DNA from: Bacteroidia bacterium | GTDB taxonomy: Bacteria; Bacteroidota; Bacteroidia; DATLTG01 | Length of the DNA: 62,522 nucleotides | Direction: 5' to 3' | Assembly: GCA_039924845.1 (NCBI GenBank) | Contig: JBDTAC010000010.1 | Location: 1 to 62,522, forward strand | Made by a program: the position numbers and the translations under genes | The notes under the pieces: generated by a model | Told to the model about the DNA's origin: nothing | What the model saw: only the letters and a program-made list of their open reading frames with translations | The model's database searches: none | Part shown: one piece after another, positions 24,972 through 34,569 of the stretch | Position numbering within the stretch: position 1 is the stretch's first letter | How the letters are laid out: each line of letters begins with the position of its first letter

Positions 24972-27419
24972 ATGTCGAATTTACTTTCAAAAAAATATTT
25001 TTTCGTACTGCTTTTATTTCCGTTTTTCTCGCAGGCAACTGTGATAAGCGGTAAAATTACAGACGAGCAAAATCAGCCCGTTCCTTTCGCCAACGTATAT
25101 ATTGAAAATACCACCGTTGGTACTATTGCCAATCCTGACGGTTTATATTCCTTGGATGTTCCACAAGGAAAATGTTTGTTGGTTTTTAAAATGATTGGTT
25201 ATAAAATGCAGGTGGAAACGCTTGCTGTAAATCAAAATCCGATTAAATTAAATGTACAATTACACATTGAAAAAACCGAATTACAAGCCGTAACTATTTC
25301 TGGAAGTGGCGAAGATCCTGCGTATCGCGTGATGCGCCAAGTTATCAAAAAAAGAAAATTTTATTTGGATCAAGTGAATTCGTATTCCTGCGATGTATAT
25401 ATAAAAGGCTTGCAGCGGATTTTGAAACATCCCGATAAAATTATGGGTTATAAAGTGGATCCGGGTGGCGATATCGACAGTACTTCTGGCATTTTTTATT
25501 TATCCGAATCGGTTTCGAAATTTAATTTTGAGCAGCCCGATAAAATTCGAGAGAAAATGATTTCCTCCAAAGTAAGCGGTGATAACAAGGCATTCAGTTA
25601 TAATCAGGCTTCGGATATGTTGCTTAATTTTTACGAAAACGTTTTGCAAATTCCGATGCTCAGTACGCGCGGATTTATTTCGCCCATTGCTGGCGATGCG
25701 TTTTTGAATTACCGTTATAAAATGCTCGGCTCCTTTTTGGAAAACGGTTTGATGATTGATAAAATTTTGGTGATTCCAAAATATCCACATGCTCCGCTGT
25801 TTAGCGGCGTTATTTATATTGTGGAAGATCAATGGCGCATTCACAGTTTGGATTTAGAATTGACGAAAGAAAATCAATTGCGATTTTTAGATACGTTTAA
25901 AATTAAGCAAACTTTCTTGCCCGTTAACGCTGATGTGTGGATGCCCTTTTCCAATAAAATTAGTTTTGATTTTAGTATTTTCGGGATAAAAGGTAATGGC
26001 GTTTATTTGGGCGTTAATTCCAATTATCAATTGAATCCTGTTTTTCCGAAACATTTTTTTAATGGCGAAGAATTAGATGTTTCTGATAGCGCGAATAAAA
26101 AAGATTCTACGTATTGGTCGCGTGTAAGGCCTGTAACGCTTACGAAACAAGAAAAGAAAGATTATCATCAGCGTGATAGTTTGATGACGAAGCGAACGTC
26201 AAAAGCGTATTTAGATTCGGTGGATCGCATCAATAATAAATTTAGTCCAGCAGATTTAATTTTTGGTTACACCAATCAACATCAATACGAAAAATACGAA
26301 TTTAATTTTTCTCCTTTTATAAAGAATATTGCGTTCAATACCGTTCAAGGTTGGAATTTGGCGCTCAATACAAGTTATTATAAATACAACGAGGATACGC
26401 ATAAAAGCGATCGTTTTACGATGCATTTCGGTTATGGATTTTCGGATAAAAAACTTTTGCTGGGCGCAGAATGGAAGCATGTTTATCTGCCCGTAAAATT
26501 TGGTGAGTTTACTCTTAAAGCCGGAAAATCAGACAATCAATTTAATGAAAACGAGCCGATATCAACGCTTGTAAACAGTGTGTATTCTTTGTTTGATAAA
26601 ACGAATTATATGAAATTGTATCAAAAAGAATATGTTCAAGCACATCATCAAATAGAACTTTTTAATGGATTTCTTTTTTATACAGATGTCGAATTTGTCG
26701 ATCGCTCGCCTTTATTGAATACTACTGATTTCAGTATTTATCAGAATAAACATTTTTATACTTCTAATGATCCTCAGAACGCAGAAAATTTTTCTAATTC
26801 GTTTTCTGAAAATAAAATTTTTGATATTGATTTAGGATTTCAATTTTCTTTCAAGCAACGTTATTTGATGCGTCCGAATGAAAAAATAATTTTGCGATCG
26901 AAATTTCCTGTCTTGAAAGTTTCGTATAAAAAAGCGATTGAGAGTGTTTTTAACAGCACTGCCAATTATGATTTATTGAAGGCAGAATTGACTGGCAGAA
27001 TAAATTTGAAAATGCTCGGACATTCTATTTACAACGTCAGTGTAGGAAAATTTTTAAATTCCGAAAATGTAAGTTTTATGGATTATCAACATTTTAACGG
27101 CAACCAAACATTGATTTCTAATTTCGATATTAACACTTTTGATTTGTTGAATTATTATACTTACAGCACGAAAAATTATTTTTTACAAGGTGCCTTTGAA
27201 CAAAATTTCGGAGGATTTATTCTCAATAAAATTCCACTCATTCGAGAATTAAAATTTCAAGAAATAGCAAGTGTGAAAGTGCTTACAGACGATCAATTGC
27301 ATCGTTACACCGAGTTTTCTGTAGGTGTTAAAAAATTATTTTTCAGAGCTGAATTTGTAACTTCCTTTTCGGATAATCAAAAATTAAATTCCGGATTTAG
27401 GTTTGGATTATTATTCTAA
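24972..27419 (+). CDS. Outer-membrane DUF5686 family protein with carboxypeptidase-like regulatory domain
   Basis: An 815-residue protein with a signal peptide (ends ...FFSQA). Residues ~22-105 form a carboxypeptidase-like domain (ISGKITDEQNQPVPFANVYI, GTIANPDGLYSL). The rest is a large beta-rich region of the DUF5686 type ending in an aromatic strand (GFRFGLLF), which fits an outer-membrane barrel. The function is not known; such proteins are common in Bacteroidota. The ATG at 24972 is chosen over the TTG at 24966. A palindrome copy near 24986-25005 encodes SKKYFF in the signal peptide. Confidence 0.85.
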   Translation: MSNLLSKKYFFVLLLFPFFSQATVISGKITDEQNQPVPFANVYIENTTVGTIANPDGLYSLDVPQGKCLLVFKMIGYKMQVETLAVNQNPIKLNVQLHIEKTELQAVTISGSGEDPAYRVMRQVIKKRKFYLDQVNSYSCDVYIKGLQRILKHPDKIMGYKVDPGGDIDSTSGIFYLSESVSKFNFEQPDKIREKMISSKVSGDNKAFSYNQASDMLLNFYENVLQIPMLSTRGFISPIAGDAFLNYRYKMLGSFLENGLMIDKILVIPKYPHAPLFSGVIYIVEDQWRIHSLDLELTKENQLRFLDTFKIKQTFLPVNADVWMPFSNKISFDFSIFGIKGNGVYLGVNSNYQLNPVFPKHFFNGEELDVSDSANKKDSTYWSRVRPVTLTKQEKKDYHQRDSLMTKRTSKAYLDSVDRINNKFSPADLIFGYTNQHQYEKYEFNFSPFIKNIAFNTVQGWNLALNTSYYKYNEDTHKSDRFTMHFGYGFSDKKLLLGAEWKHVYLPVKFGEFTLKAGKSDNQFNENEPISTLVNSVYSLFDKTNYMKLYQKEYVQAHHQIELFNGFLFYTDVEFVDRSPLLNTTDFSIYQNKHFYTSNDPQNAENFSNSFSENKIFDIDLGFQFSFKQRYLMRPNEKIILRSKFPVLKVSYKKAIESVFNSTANYDLLKAELTGRINLKMLGHSIYNVSVGKFLNSENVSFMDYQHFNGNQTLISNFDINTFDLLNYYTYSTKNYFLQGAFEQNFGGFILNKIPLIRELKFQEIASVKVLTDDQLHRYTEFSVGVKKLFFRAEFVTSFSDNQKLNSGFRFGLLF

Positions 27420-27430
27420 AAAAAATCAGA

Positions 27431-28051
27431 TTATTTATAATCTTCGATTTTTAATTCTTGATTGCAAAAATTATATTCATGTTTCTGTTCGTTGGAACAA
27501 ACAATAACGATGCGGTTCTTCGTGTGATTTTTAATTAAGTTTTGATACCATTCAATCGCATTTTTATCCAAATTGGAAGCTGGTTCATCCAATAATAAAA
27601 AAGGCGTATCGCTTAAAATAGCCAAGGCTAATTTCACACGTTGTTTCATCCCGGAAGAATAATTTTTCAGTATTTTATCTTTCGCATAAGCCAATTGTGT
27701 CGACTCAATTACTTTTTCTAAATCCCATCCCGAAAAATATTTTTTGAACTTGAAATGAAAATCAATCATCTCCGAAAGCGTATATTTTTCTAATAGTTCA
27801 AGGTATGGAGAAGCAAAACTGATTTGCGAAAATATTTTTTCTTCCAAAATTATTTTTTCATTTTCGGAGTAAGAAATGGTGCCTTCAGATGCCAATAAAT
27901 TTCCAGCAATAAGTTGTAATAAAGTTGATTTTCCAGAACCGTTAGATCCGATAATTACATACGCATTTCCATCCGAAAATTCGTAATTTACATTTCGGAA
28001 AATCCATTCGCGGTTATAACGTTTACCAATATTAGCAAGGCTTATAGACAT
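27431..28051 (-). CDS. ABC transporter ATPase subunit
   Basis: A 206-residue single ABC ATPase. Walker A is [14 protein letters not shown] near 33, the signature is KNYSSGMKQRVKLALA near 129, and Walker B FLLLDEPASNLD near 152. No permease gene is adjacent. It is of the CcmA-like size, but cytochrome c maturation genes are absent, so the substrate is unknown. Palindrome copies at 27730-27748 and about 27828-27862 are inside it. Confidence 0.88.
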   Translation of the reverse strand: MSISLANIGKRYNREWIFRNVNYEFSDGNAYVIIGSNGSGKSTLLQLIAGNLLASEGTISYSENEKIILEEKIFSQISFASPYLELLEKYTLSEMIDFHFKFKKYFSGWDLEKVIESTQLAYAKDKILKNYSSGMKQRVKLALAILSDTPFLLLDEPASNLDKNAIEWYQNLIKNHTKNRIVIVCSNEQKHEYNFCNQELKIEDYK

Positions 28052-28052
28052 T

Positions 28053-28074
28053 CTTGAAAAAATATTTTTTTGAG
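28053..28074. repeat. Dispersed palindrome copy between lpxA and the ABC ATPase gene
   Basis: CTTGAAAAAATATTTTTTTG lies downstream of lpxA and just upstream of the ATPase start codon. It could end the lpx message. Confidence 0.7.
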
Positions 28075-28088
28075 GATAGAAATTTTTA

Positions 28089-28862
28089 TTAAGAAATTCC
28101 TCTCATAATTCCGTCCGTTGATTCGCGGATAAATTGGATGATTTGATTTTTTTCGGCAGATGCTGGAGCTTCTTGTTCCACAATGTGTATCGCGTTGGTT
28201 ACATTGTGTCCACGCACATAAATAGTGCGGTACATATCTTCAATTTCCAAAATAATTTCATTTGAAAAACCTCTGCGTCGCAAGCCAACCGAGTTAATCC
28301 CGACATACGAAAGTGGTTCGCGTCCGGCTTTTGTAAATGGCGGAACATTTTTTCGCACCAAGGAACCGCCTGTTATAAAAGCGTGCGCGCCAATCCGAAC
28401 AAATTGTTGAACGGCAACCAATCCTTCTAAAATCACGTAATCTTCAATGGTAACGTGCCCTGCGAGATTTACACTGTTGGCAACTATTACATGATTTCCT
28501 AAAATGCAATCGTGTGCAATGTGCACATACGCCATAATCAAACAATTGCTACCAACTGCAGTTTTCATTTTATCTTTGGTTCCGCGATTAATCGTTACGC
28601 ATTCGCGGATAGTAGTATTATCACCTATTTCAGCAGTTGTTTTTTCTCCTTCAAATTTTAAATCTTGCGGAATAGCGGAGATAACAGCTCCCGGAAAAAT
28701 TTTGCAATTTTTCCCGATGCGTGCGCCTTCCATAATGGTTACGTTTGGACCAATCCATGTACCATCGCCAATTTCAACATTTTGATAAACGGTTGAAAAT
28801 GGCTCTACGATTACATTCTTTCCAATTTTTGCTTCAGGATGTATGTACGAGAGTGGGTTCAT
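28089..28862 (-). CDS. lpxA: UDP-N-acetylglucosamine acyltransferase LpxA
   Basis: A 257-residue left-handed beta-helix acyltransferase for the first step of lipid A synthesis. Hexapeptide repeats start at residue ~8 (IHPEAKIGKNVIVEPFSTVY) and include the catalytic His in AYVHIAHDCILG near 124. The C-terminal helical part follows. It overlaps the lpxC/fabZ gene by 29 bases, the usual Bacteroidota order. Confidence 0.95.
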   Translation of the reverse strand: MNPLSYIHPEAKIGKNVIVEPFSTVYQNVEIGDGTWIGPNVTIMEGARIGKNCKIFPGAVISAIPQDLKFEGEKTTAEIGDNTTIRECVTINRGTKDKMKTAVGSNCLIMAYVHIAHDCILGNHVIVANSVNLAGHVTIEDYVILEGLVAVQQFVRIGAHAFITGGSLVRKNVPPFTKAGREPLSYVGINSVGLRRRGFSNEIILEIEDMYRTIYVRGHNVTNAIHIVEQEAPASAEKNQIIQFIRESTDGIMRGIS

Positions 28863-30264
28863 TGTTTTTAACTTTTACTATTTGTGCCATCATTTCGGCT
28901 TCCATTACTGCTTTTTTTCCTACATACGCTATTCCTTTCATGTGGCAAATTCCGCGTCTGATAGGGGTTAGCAAGTAAAGATCAAAAACGACAGTGTCTC
29001 CAGGACGAACCATTTGTTTGAATCGGACTCCATCAATTTTCATAAAATACGTCAAATAATTTTCCGGATCAGGAACTGATTTTAGCGCCAAAATGCCTCC
29101 TGTTTGTGCCATTGCTTCTATTAATAAAACGCCCGGCATTACTGGGTTTCTCGGGAAATGTCCCTTGAAAAATTCTTCGTTCATGGTTACATTTTTCACA
29201 CCCACAATGTGATTGGCAGTGTGTTCCATGATTTTATCAATGAGCAACATCGGCTGGCGATGTGGTAATATTTTCAGAATATCGTTGATGTTGTAAACAG
29301 GCTCTTTATCTAAATCAAAAGTGGGGATATTGTTTTTTTTCTGTTGTTTTTCTTTTTTGATGAGTTCTTTTATTTTTTTCGCGAAAGCAACATTGCCAGC
29401 ATGTCCCGGACGAGCCGTTAAAATATGTGCTTTTATGGGCATTCCAATCAGTGCGAAATCGCCAACAATGTCTAATAATTTATGACGAGCCGGTTCATTA
29501 AAAAAATGCAAAGTGGTATTATTCAAAACACCTTTGCCTTTTATTTGCACATCGGGTCTATTAAAAACTTTGGCGAGATGATCTAATTTTTCTTGCGGAA
29601 TAGGACGATCCACAAGTACAATCGCGTTATCAAGATCGCCGCCTTTAATTAAATTATGTTGTAATAAAGTTTCCAATTCGTGCAGAAAAACAAAGGTTCT
29701 GCATTTCGCAATTTCTGTTTTAAATTCGTGAATGTTGTAAATGGTTGCGTGCTGCGTTCCCAGTACTTCCGAGTTATAATCTACCATTACGGTAATTCGC
29801 AAATCGTCTTGCGGAACCGCCAACATTTCTACCTTTTTGATAGGATCTTCGTACGATAAAATTTCTTTCAGTTCGAAATAAATGCGCTCCGCTTTTTGTT
29901 CTACGAAACCTGCTTTTTCAATTGCTTGCACAAACAGCATGGAGCTTCCATCCATAATCGGAATTTCAGGTCCGTCTATTTCAATCATCGCATTGTCAAT
30001 TTCCATCCCAACCAATGCTGCCAACACGTGTTCTGTTGTGCTTACTCTGCCGCCGTTTTGCTCTAATGTAGTTCCGCGTTCGGTATCTACTACATTGTCC
30101 ACATCGGCATCAATAACAGGCTGATTTGGTAAATCAATACGCTTAAATTTATATCCGTGATTTTCTTCAGCCGGTTTAAATGTCAGGGAAACTTTTTTTC
30201 CGGTGTGTAATCCTACACCCGAAATCGTTATCGGATTTTTGATTGTTCTTTGTTTCACGCTCAT
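28834..30264 (-). CDS. lpxC/fabZ: Bifunctional LpxC deacetylase / FabZ dehydratase
   Basis: A 476-residue fusion. Residues ~1-310 are UDP-3-O-acyl-GlcNAc deacetylase: STTEHVLAAL is the zinc-binding motif and the later HKLLDIVGDFALIG is typical. Residues ~325-465 are hydroxyacyl-ACP dehydratase FabZ (ILPHRQPMLLIDKI with the catalytic His, FFKGHFPRNPVMPGVLLIEAMAQ). The fusion is a hallmark of Bacteroidota and couples lipid A and fatty acid synthesis. It overlaps lpxD by 4 bases. Confidence 0.97.
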   Translation of the reverse strand: MSVKQRTIKNPITISGVGLHTGKKVSLTFKPAEENHGYKFKRIDLPNQPVIDADVDNVVDTERGTTLEQNGGRVSTTEHVLAALVGMEIDNAMIEIDGPEIPIMDGSSMLFVQAIEKAGFVEQKAERIYFELKEILSYEDPIKKVEMLAVPQDDLRITVMVDYNSEVLGTQHATIYNIHEFKTEIAKCRTFVFLHELETLLQHNLIKGGDLDNAIVLVDRPIPQEKLDHLAKVFNRPDVQIKGKGVLNNTTLHFFNEPARHKLLDIVGDFALIGMPIKAHILTARPGHAGNVAFAKKIKELIKKEKQQKKNNIPTFDLDKEPVYNINDILKILPHRQPMLLIDKIMEHTANHIVGVKNVTMNEEFFKGHFPRNPVMPGVLLIEAMAQTGGILALKSVPDPENYLTYFMKIDGVRFKQMVRPGDTVVFDLYLLTPIRRGICHMKGIAYVGKKAVMEAEMMAQIVKVKNNEPTLVHTS

Positions 30265-31328
30265 AGTTCTTTTTCGATTCCTGCGGATTTTAATTTTAAT
30301 TCTGCAATTGTATTTTCGAGAGTTTTAATTTTCATTTGTAATTCAGGTAATTTCCGGAAAACAACATACGCGCGTTTGTAATCGCCAATGCTGAATGCTG
30401 GTGATCCTTGTACAATATCACCTTCTGTCAAAATACTATTTCCAACGCCTGATTGTGCGGCAATTTTCACTTTATTGGCAATGGTTAAATGTCCTATAAT
30501 ACCTACTTGTCCTCCAACCATGCAATCCTTACCAATTTTTGTAGATCCTGAAACGCCTGTTTGCGAAGCAACAACAGTGTTTTCACCGATTTCTACATTG
30601 TGTGCAATTTGAATTAAGTTATCCAATTTCACGCCTCTTCGTAAAATGGTGGATCCAAGTGTTGCTCTATCAATCGTAGTGTTGGCACCTATTTCCACGA
30701 AATCTTCTAACACAACATTTCCTATTTGAGGCACTTTTTTATAATTATTATCTGTTTGTGGTGTAAAACCAAATCCATCTCCGCCAATAACAACGCCTCC
30801 ATGAATGTCGCAATTTTTTCCGATAACAGTATCCGAATAAATTTGAACTCCTGAAAAAACAATTGTGTTATCGCCAATCGTAGTATTTTCTCCAATAAAA
30901 ACATTCGGAAAAATCTTTACATTTTTTCCAATTTTTACATGATCGCTAATGTACGCAAATGATCCGATGTATGAATTTTCGCCAACAGTCGCGCTTTCCG
31001 AAACGAACGCAAATTTTTCGATTCCTGTTTTATTAAATTTTATTTGATTGTACGCTTCTAATAATTTGGCAAAAGCTTCGCGTGCTTCCGCAACACGAAT
31101 AAGTGTGCAACCTTCTTTTAGTGGGCGTTCTGCCACAAAATCATGATTTACAATCACGATGGTAGCTGCCGTAGTATAGATGTAGGACGTGTATTGAGGG
31201 TTTCCTAAAAACGATAAAGAATTCGGCTCGCCTTCTTCTATTTTCGATAATTTGCTAACCGTTGCTGCGGGGTTTCCTTCCACTTTTCCATCAAGCATTG
31301 CCGCGATTTGTTGAGCTGAAAATTTCAT
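30261..31328 (-). CDS. lpxD: UDP-3-O-acylglucosamine N-acyltransferase LpxD
   Basis: A 355-residue trimeric acyltransferase for the third lipid A step. The N-terminal uridine-binding domain (1-100) is followed by hexapeptide repeats (IGENTTIGDN..., ANTTIDRATLGS, IQIAHNVEIGEN with the catalytic His near 250) and a C-terminal coiled helix. It is the first gene of lpxD-lpxC/fabZ-lpxA and has a promoter directly upstream. Confidence 0.95.
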   Translation of the reverse strand: MKFSAQQIAAMLDGKVEGNPAATVSKLSKIEEGEPNSLSFLGNPQYTSYIYTTAATIVIVNHDFVAERPLKEGCTLIRVAEAREAFAKLLEAYNQIKFNKTGIEKFAFVSESATVGENSYIGSFAYISDHVKIGKNVKIFPNVFIGENTTIGDNTIVFSGVQIYSDTVIGKNCDIHGGVVIGGDGFGFTPQTDNNYKKVPQIGNVVLEDFVEIGANTTIDRATLGSTILRRGVKLDNLIQIAHNVEIGENTVVASQTGVSGSTKIGKDCMVGGQVGIIGHLTIANKVKIAAQSGVGNSILTEGDIVQGSPAFSIGDYKRAYVVFRKLPELQMKIKTLENTIAELKLKSAGIEKEL

Positions 31329-31349
31329 TTCGTTTAGTTAAAATATGGA

Positions 31350-31380
31350 CGAAGATATTATTTATCTGTAAGATAAACAA
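31350..31380 (-). promoter_or_regulatory. lpxD promoter with a dyad in the spacer
   Basis: On the minus strand a TTG (31378-31380) is 20 bases from TATCTTCG (31350-31357), close to the Bacteroidota consensus. The spacer holds TTTATCT-GTA-AGATAAA (31361-31377), a perfect 7-base dyad placed where a repressor could block polymerase. Confidence 0.55.
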
Positions 31381-31532
31381 AAACAACTTTCGAACACAAA
31401 AAAGAGATACGAACTTTTGATTCTTCAGAATTATTTATTGATGGAAAAAAGAGTCTCAGAAATAAATTTTTTACTCTTTAGTAAGTTCAAATTTTTCTAC
31501 TTTCAATACTATTTTTGAAAGAAATTCATTTT

Positions 31533-31568
31533 ATGATTTATATCATACTATTTCATGAGATGTATCAT
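31533..31568 (+). promoter_or_regulatory. Two operator-like dyads upstream of nirK
   Basis: ATGATTTATATCAT (31533-31546) and ATGAGATGTATCAT (31555-31568) both read ATGA-N6-TCAT. Their centres are 22 bases apart, two turns of the helix. From a start near 31604 they lie at about -43 and -65, usual positions for a CRP/FNR-type activator. Sites are seen; the regulator is inferred. Confidence 0.55.
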
Positions 31569-31591
31569 AGAACTCGAAAAAGGTATTTATC

Positions 31592-31599
31592 TATTTTTG
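31592..31599 (+). promoter_or_regulatory. -7 element of nirK
   Basis: TATTTTTG matches TAnnTTTG and lies 25 bases before the ATG at 31624. No TTG is seen at -33, which fits a promoter that needs an activator. Confidence 0.55.
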
Positions 31600-31623
31600 T
31601 CCCGTTATAAAACAAAAACCTAT

Positions 31624-33117
31624 ATGAAAAGGCTACTAAACACTAAAAATTATTTTTTACTGCTGCTTGCAGCTGTAATTTTTCAAACAAACTTTAACAG
31701 TTGTACAACCGAACCTTCGGTTACTAAACAAAAAGCCGATTCCACTTATGGTGGTCAATACGAAGCAAGGCTTTCGTATGCTCCCAATGTCCCGGAGGAA
31801 GTTAATTATGGTCATCCAATGAAGGTGGTTGTGCATTTGAATATTATCGAAAAAGTAATGCGTTTGGCAGATGGTGTAACGTATGATTTTTGGACATTTG
31901 GCGGACAAGTGCCAGGTAAATTTATTCGTATCCACGTGGGGGATGAAGTTGAATTTCATCTCAGTAATGACCCGAACGATAAAATGCCTCACTCCATTGA
32001 TATGCATGCTGTAACAGGACCAGGTGGAGGCGCAGAAGCTTCTATGACCGCTCCTGGACACACATCCATATTTTCATTTAAAGCCCTTGAAGCAGGATTG
32101 TTCCTTTATCATTGTGCGACCGCTCCAGTTGGAATGCACATTGCCAACGGAATGTATGGATTAGTATTAGTAGAACCTCGCGAAGGACTTCCGCACGTTG
32201 ATAAAGAATTTTACATCATGCAATCGGAAGTATATACTACTGGTAAATATGGCGATCAAGGACTTCAAGCATTTGACATGCAAAAAGCATTACTCGAACA
32301 ACCTAATTATGTTATATTTAATGGTTCTGTCGGTTCTACTATCGGGGCTAATGCTTTACACGCAAAAGTGGGCGAAAAGGTGCGCTTTTATGTAGGAAAT
32401 GCCGGACCAAATTTTGTTTCTTCTTTTCATATTATTGGTGAAATCATGGATACAGTAAGAATAGACGGTGGTACCTTAGAAAATCACAATGTACAAACTA
32501 CTCTTATTCCTTCTGGTGGAGCTGAAATAGTGGAGTTTACTTGTAAAGTGCCAGGGACTTATACGATTGTTGATCATTCTATTTTTAGGGCATTCAACCA
32601 AGGAGCTTTGGCTCAACTGATAGTTTCAGGTCCAGAAGACAGTGCGATTTATTCTCATAAACAACAAGATATAGTGTATCTGCCGGAAGGATCCATATTA
32701 CAGTCGATGTCTCAACCTGTACAACCTGCAATTGAAGAGAGAACAATGGAAGAGCGATTGACATTGGGAAAAATAAGATTTGAAAGCACTTGCGCCGCAT
32801 GTCACATGTTTAATGCACAAGGCGTACCGGGATCTTTTCCTCCGCTTGCTGGCTCTAATTTCTTAATGCCTCGTCAAGATAAAGGAATTCAAATTCTATT
32901 ACACGGTTTAACAGGTGAAGTTACGGTTAATGGAAATAAATTTAACGGAGTAATGCCGCAATTGGGATTAAGTGATGATGAGATTGCCAATGTATTAACG
33001 TATGTTCGTAATAATTTCGGAAATAAAGACGGATTAGTTACAGCGAAAATGGTAGCAGATTATAGAAAACAAGGCGATAAACCTGCAGTAACACATCCAA
33101 GTAAAAAGAAAAAATAA
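31624..33117 (+). CDS. nirK: Copper nitrite reductase with C-terminal cytochrome c domain (lipoprotein)
   Basis: A 497-residue NirK that reduces nitrite to nitric oxide. A lipobox (FNSC) ends the signal peptide. Two cupredoxin domains carry the copper ligands: HSIDMHAVTG (type 2 His plus active-site Asp), LYHCATAPVGMHIANGM (type 1 His, Cys, His, Met) and SFHIIGE (type 2 His in domain 2). The C-terminal ~100 residues are a cytochrome c (CAACHMF, with FNGVMPQLG as likely Met ligand). This is the three-domain fused form. The frame starts at 31555, but ATG at 31624 matches the signal peptide. Confidence 0.95.
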   Translation: MKRLLNTKNYFLLLLAAVIFQTNFNSCTTEPSVTKQKADSTYGGQYEARLSYAPNVPEEVNYGHPMKVVVHLNIIEKVMRLADGVTYDFWTFGGQVPGKFIRIHVGDEVEFHLSNDPNDKMPHSIDMHAVTGPGGGAEASMTAPGHTSIFSFKALEAGLFLYHCATAPVGMHIANGMYGLVLVEPREGLPHVDKEFYIMQSEVYTTGKYGDQGLQAFDMQKALLEQPNYVIFNGSVGSTIGANALHAKVGEKVRFYVGNAGPNFVSSFHIIGEIMDTVRIDGGTLENHNVQTTLIPSGGAEIVEFTCKVPGTYTIVDHSIFRAFNQGALAQLIVSGPEDSAIYSHKQQDIVYLPEGSILQSMSQPVQPAIEERTMEERLTLGKIRFESTCAACHMFNAQGVPGSFPPLAGSNFLMPRQDKGIQILLHGLTGEVTVNGNKFNGVMPQLGLSDDEIANVLTYVRNNFGNKDGLVTAKMVADYRKQGDKPAVTHPSKKKK

Positions 33118-33122
33118 TAATT

Positions 33123-33908
33123 GTGGGGCGGAAAAAAATTATCTGTCTGTGTATTGTGATTGGCTTAACGTCAGCTTTTGCTGACGTTAAGGCTTATTCT
33201 GCAAACATCGGAGAAAATAAGTCTATCGTGCATACTGGAATGGTTAAAATTCCGGAAGGTTATTTCGCACCTTTTTTCAAAACGTATGGCGGAAGCAAAA
33301 TAAAAGTTCCGAGTTTTTATTTGGATATTTATCCCGTTACCAATCAAGAGTTTCTTGCATTCGTAAAAGCCAATCCAATTTGGTCGAAATCAAAAGTAAA
33401 TCGTTTATTTGCCGACACGAATTATTTAAAAGATTGGAAAAGTGATTTCAATTTTGGTGGAAATCTTAGCAATGCGCCCGTTACAAATGTTTCTTGGTTT
33501 GCTGCAAATGCGTATTGCAAATGGAAAGGAAAACGCTTGCCTACGCTGGCAGAATGGGAATATGTTTCAGCAGCCAACCCTATCGGCAGAAATAGTTACG
33601 ACACTGTTTCATTGGCTACTTACATCTTAAATTGGTACAACAAACCAACGCCAAAAACGATTCCAGCTATTCACAGCACATTCGAAAATAAATTAGGTGT
33701 TTGGGATATGAACGGATTGGTATGGGAATGGATTTTTGATTTTAACATTCCTTCGAGTTCGTCATCCACTTGTGCAGGAATATCTATAGGCGTTGTGAAT
33801 AAAGAAAATTATGCTGCCTTCCTTCGCTATTCTTTTAGGAGCAGTTTAAAAGCAAATTATGCTGTCAGAGATTTAGGTTTTAGATGCGCTATGGACGCGT
33901 CCAAATAA
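33123..33908 (+). CDS. nirV: NirV-like formylglycine-generating-enzyme family protein
   Basis: A 261-residue secreted protein (signal peptide to ~residue 25) of the FGE-sulfatase fold: VKIPEGYF, FYLDIYPVTNQEFLAFV, PVTNVSWFAANAYCKWKGKRLPTLAEWEYVS, WDMNGLVWEW and a final DLGFRCA. Proteins of this kind next to nirK are called NirV; their role in nitrite reductase maturation is not settled. The start is GTG at 33123, 5 bases after nirK, so both share a message. Confidence 0.85.
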   Translation: MGRKKIICLCIVIGLTSAFADVKAYSANIGENKSIVHTGMVKIPEGYFAPFFKTYGGSKIKVPSFYLDIYPVTNQEFLAFVKANPIWSKSKVNRLFADTNYLKDWKSDFNFGGNLSNAPVTNVSWFAANAYCKWKGKRLPTLAEWEYVSAANPIGRNSYDTVSLATYILNWYNKPTPKTIPAIHSTFENKLGVWDMNGLVWEWIFDFNIPSSSSSTCAGISIGVVNKENYAAFLRYSFRSSLKANYAVRDLGFRCAMDASK

Positions 33909-33942
33909 ATAGAGATTAACAAAATATAATTCTAGAAAGAAG

Positions 33943-34569
33943 ATGAAAACAATTAAAAACATATTGCCAGTCGGATTGATTTTAGGAGTTCTACTTTTTA
34001 ATTCGTGTACCAATAAAAAAGTGCCAGATTGTTGTAAAAATAAGATGAAAGATACCACTTCTTCCAAAACAGAAAGCACTTCCGATTTGTCTATTTATCA
34101 ATTAAACGGAACTTGGGAAACGCAAAACAATCAACAAATTAATCTTACTGCATTAAAAGGAAAAATACAAGTCCTTACTATGTTTTTTAGCAATTGTACG
34201 TATGCGTGTCCGCGTATCGTAAACAATCTGAAAAATATAGAAAAAGAAATTCCAGCTAACTTAATTCCGCAAGTCGGATTTACACTTGTCTCTTTTGATA
34301 CGAAAAGAGATACGGTTGCCAGATTAAAAGCTTTTGCCAAGGAAATGAAGTTGGATGGAAATTGGACATTGCTTCACGGAGATGAAAATGAAGTGCGCGA
34401 ATTATCTATGTTGTTGAACGTAGATTATCAAAAGCAAAGCGATGGAAACTTTGCCCACGCGAGCGTTATTAATGTGTTGGATAAGGATGGAAAAATAATT
34501 TTTCGACACGAAGGTTTAGATTCCGATTCAACTGAAGTAGTTCAAAAAATTATTTCCGCACTGAAATAA
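33943..34569 (+). CDS. SCO1/SenC-family copper chaperone lipoprotein
   Basis: A 208-residue lipoprotein (signal peptide with lipobox LFNSC). The thioredoxin-like SCO domain has the copper-binding motif SNCTYACPR (CxxxCP) near residue 88 and the conserved His in NFAHASV near 174. SCO proteins insert copper in cytochrome oxidase; here the place after nirK-nirV suggests supply of copper to NirK. A second cysteine cluster DCCKNK lies near the N-terminus. Confidence 0.9.
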   Translation: MKTIKNILPVGLILGVLLFNSCTNKKVPDCCKNKMKDTTSSKTESTSDLSIYQLNGTWETQNNQQINLTALKGKIQVLTMFFSNCTYACPRIVNNLKNIEKEIPANLIPQVGFTLVSFDTKRDTVARLKAFAKEMKLDGNWTLLHGDENEVRELSMLLNVDYQKQSDGNFAHASVINVLDKDGKIIFRHEGLDSDSTEVVQKIISALK

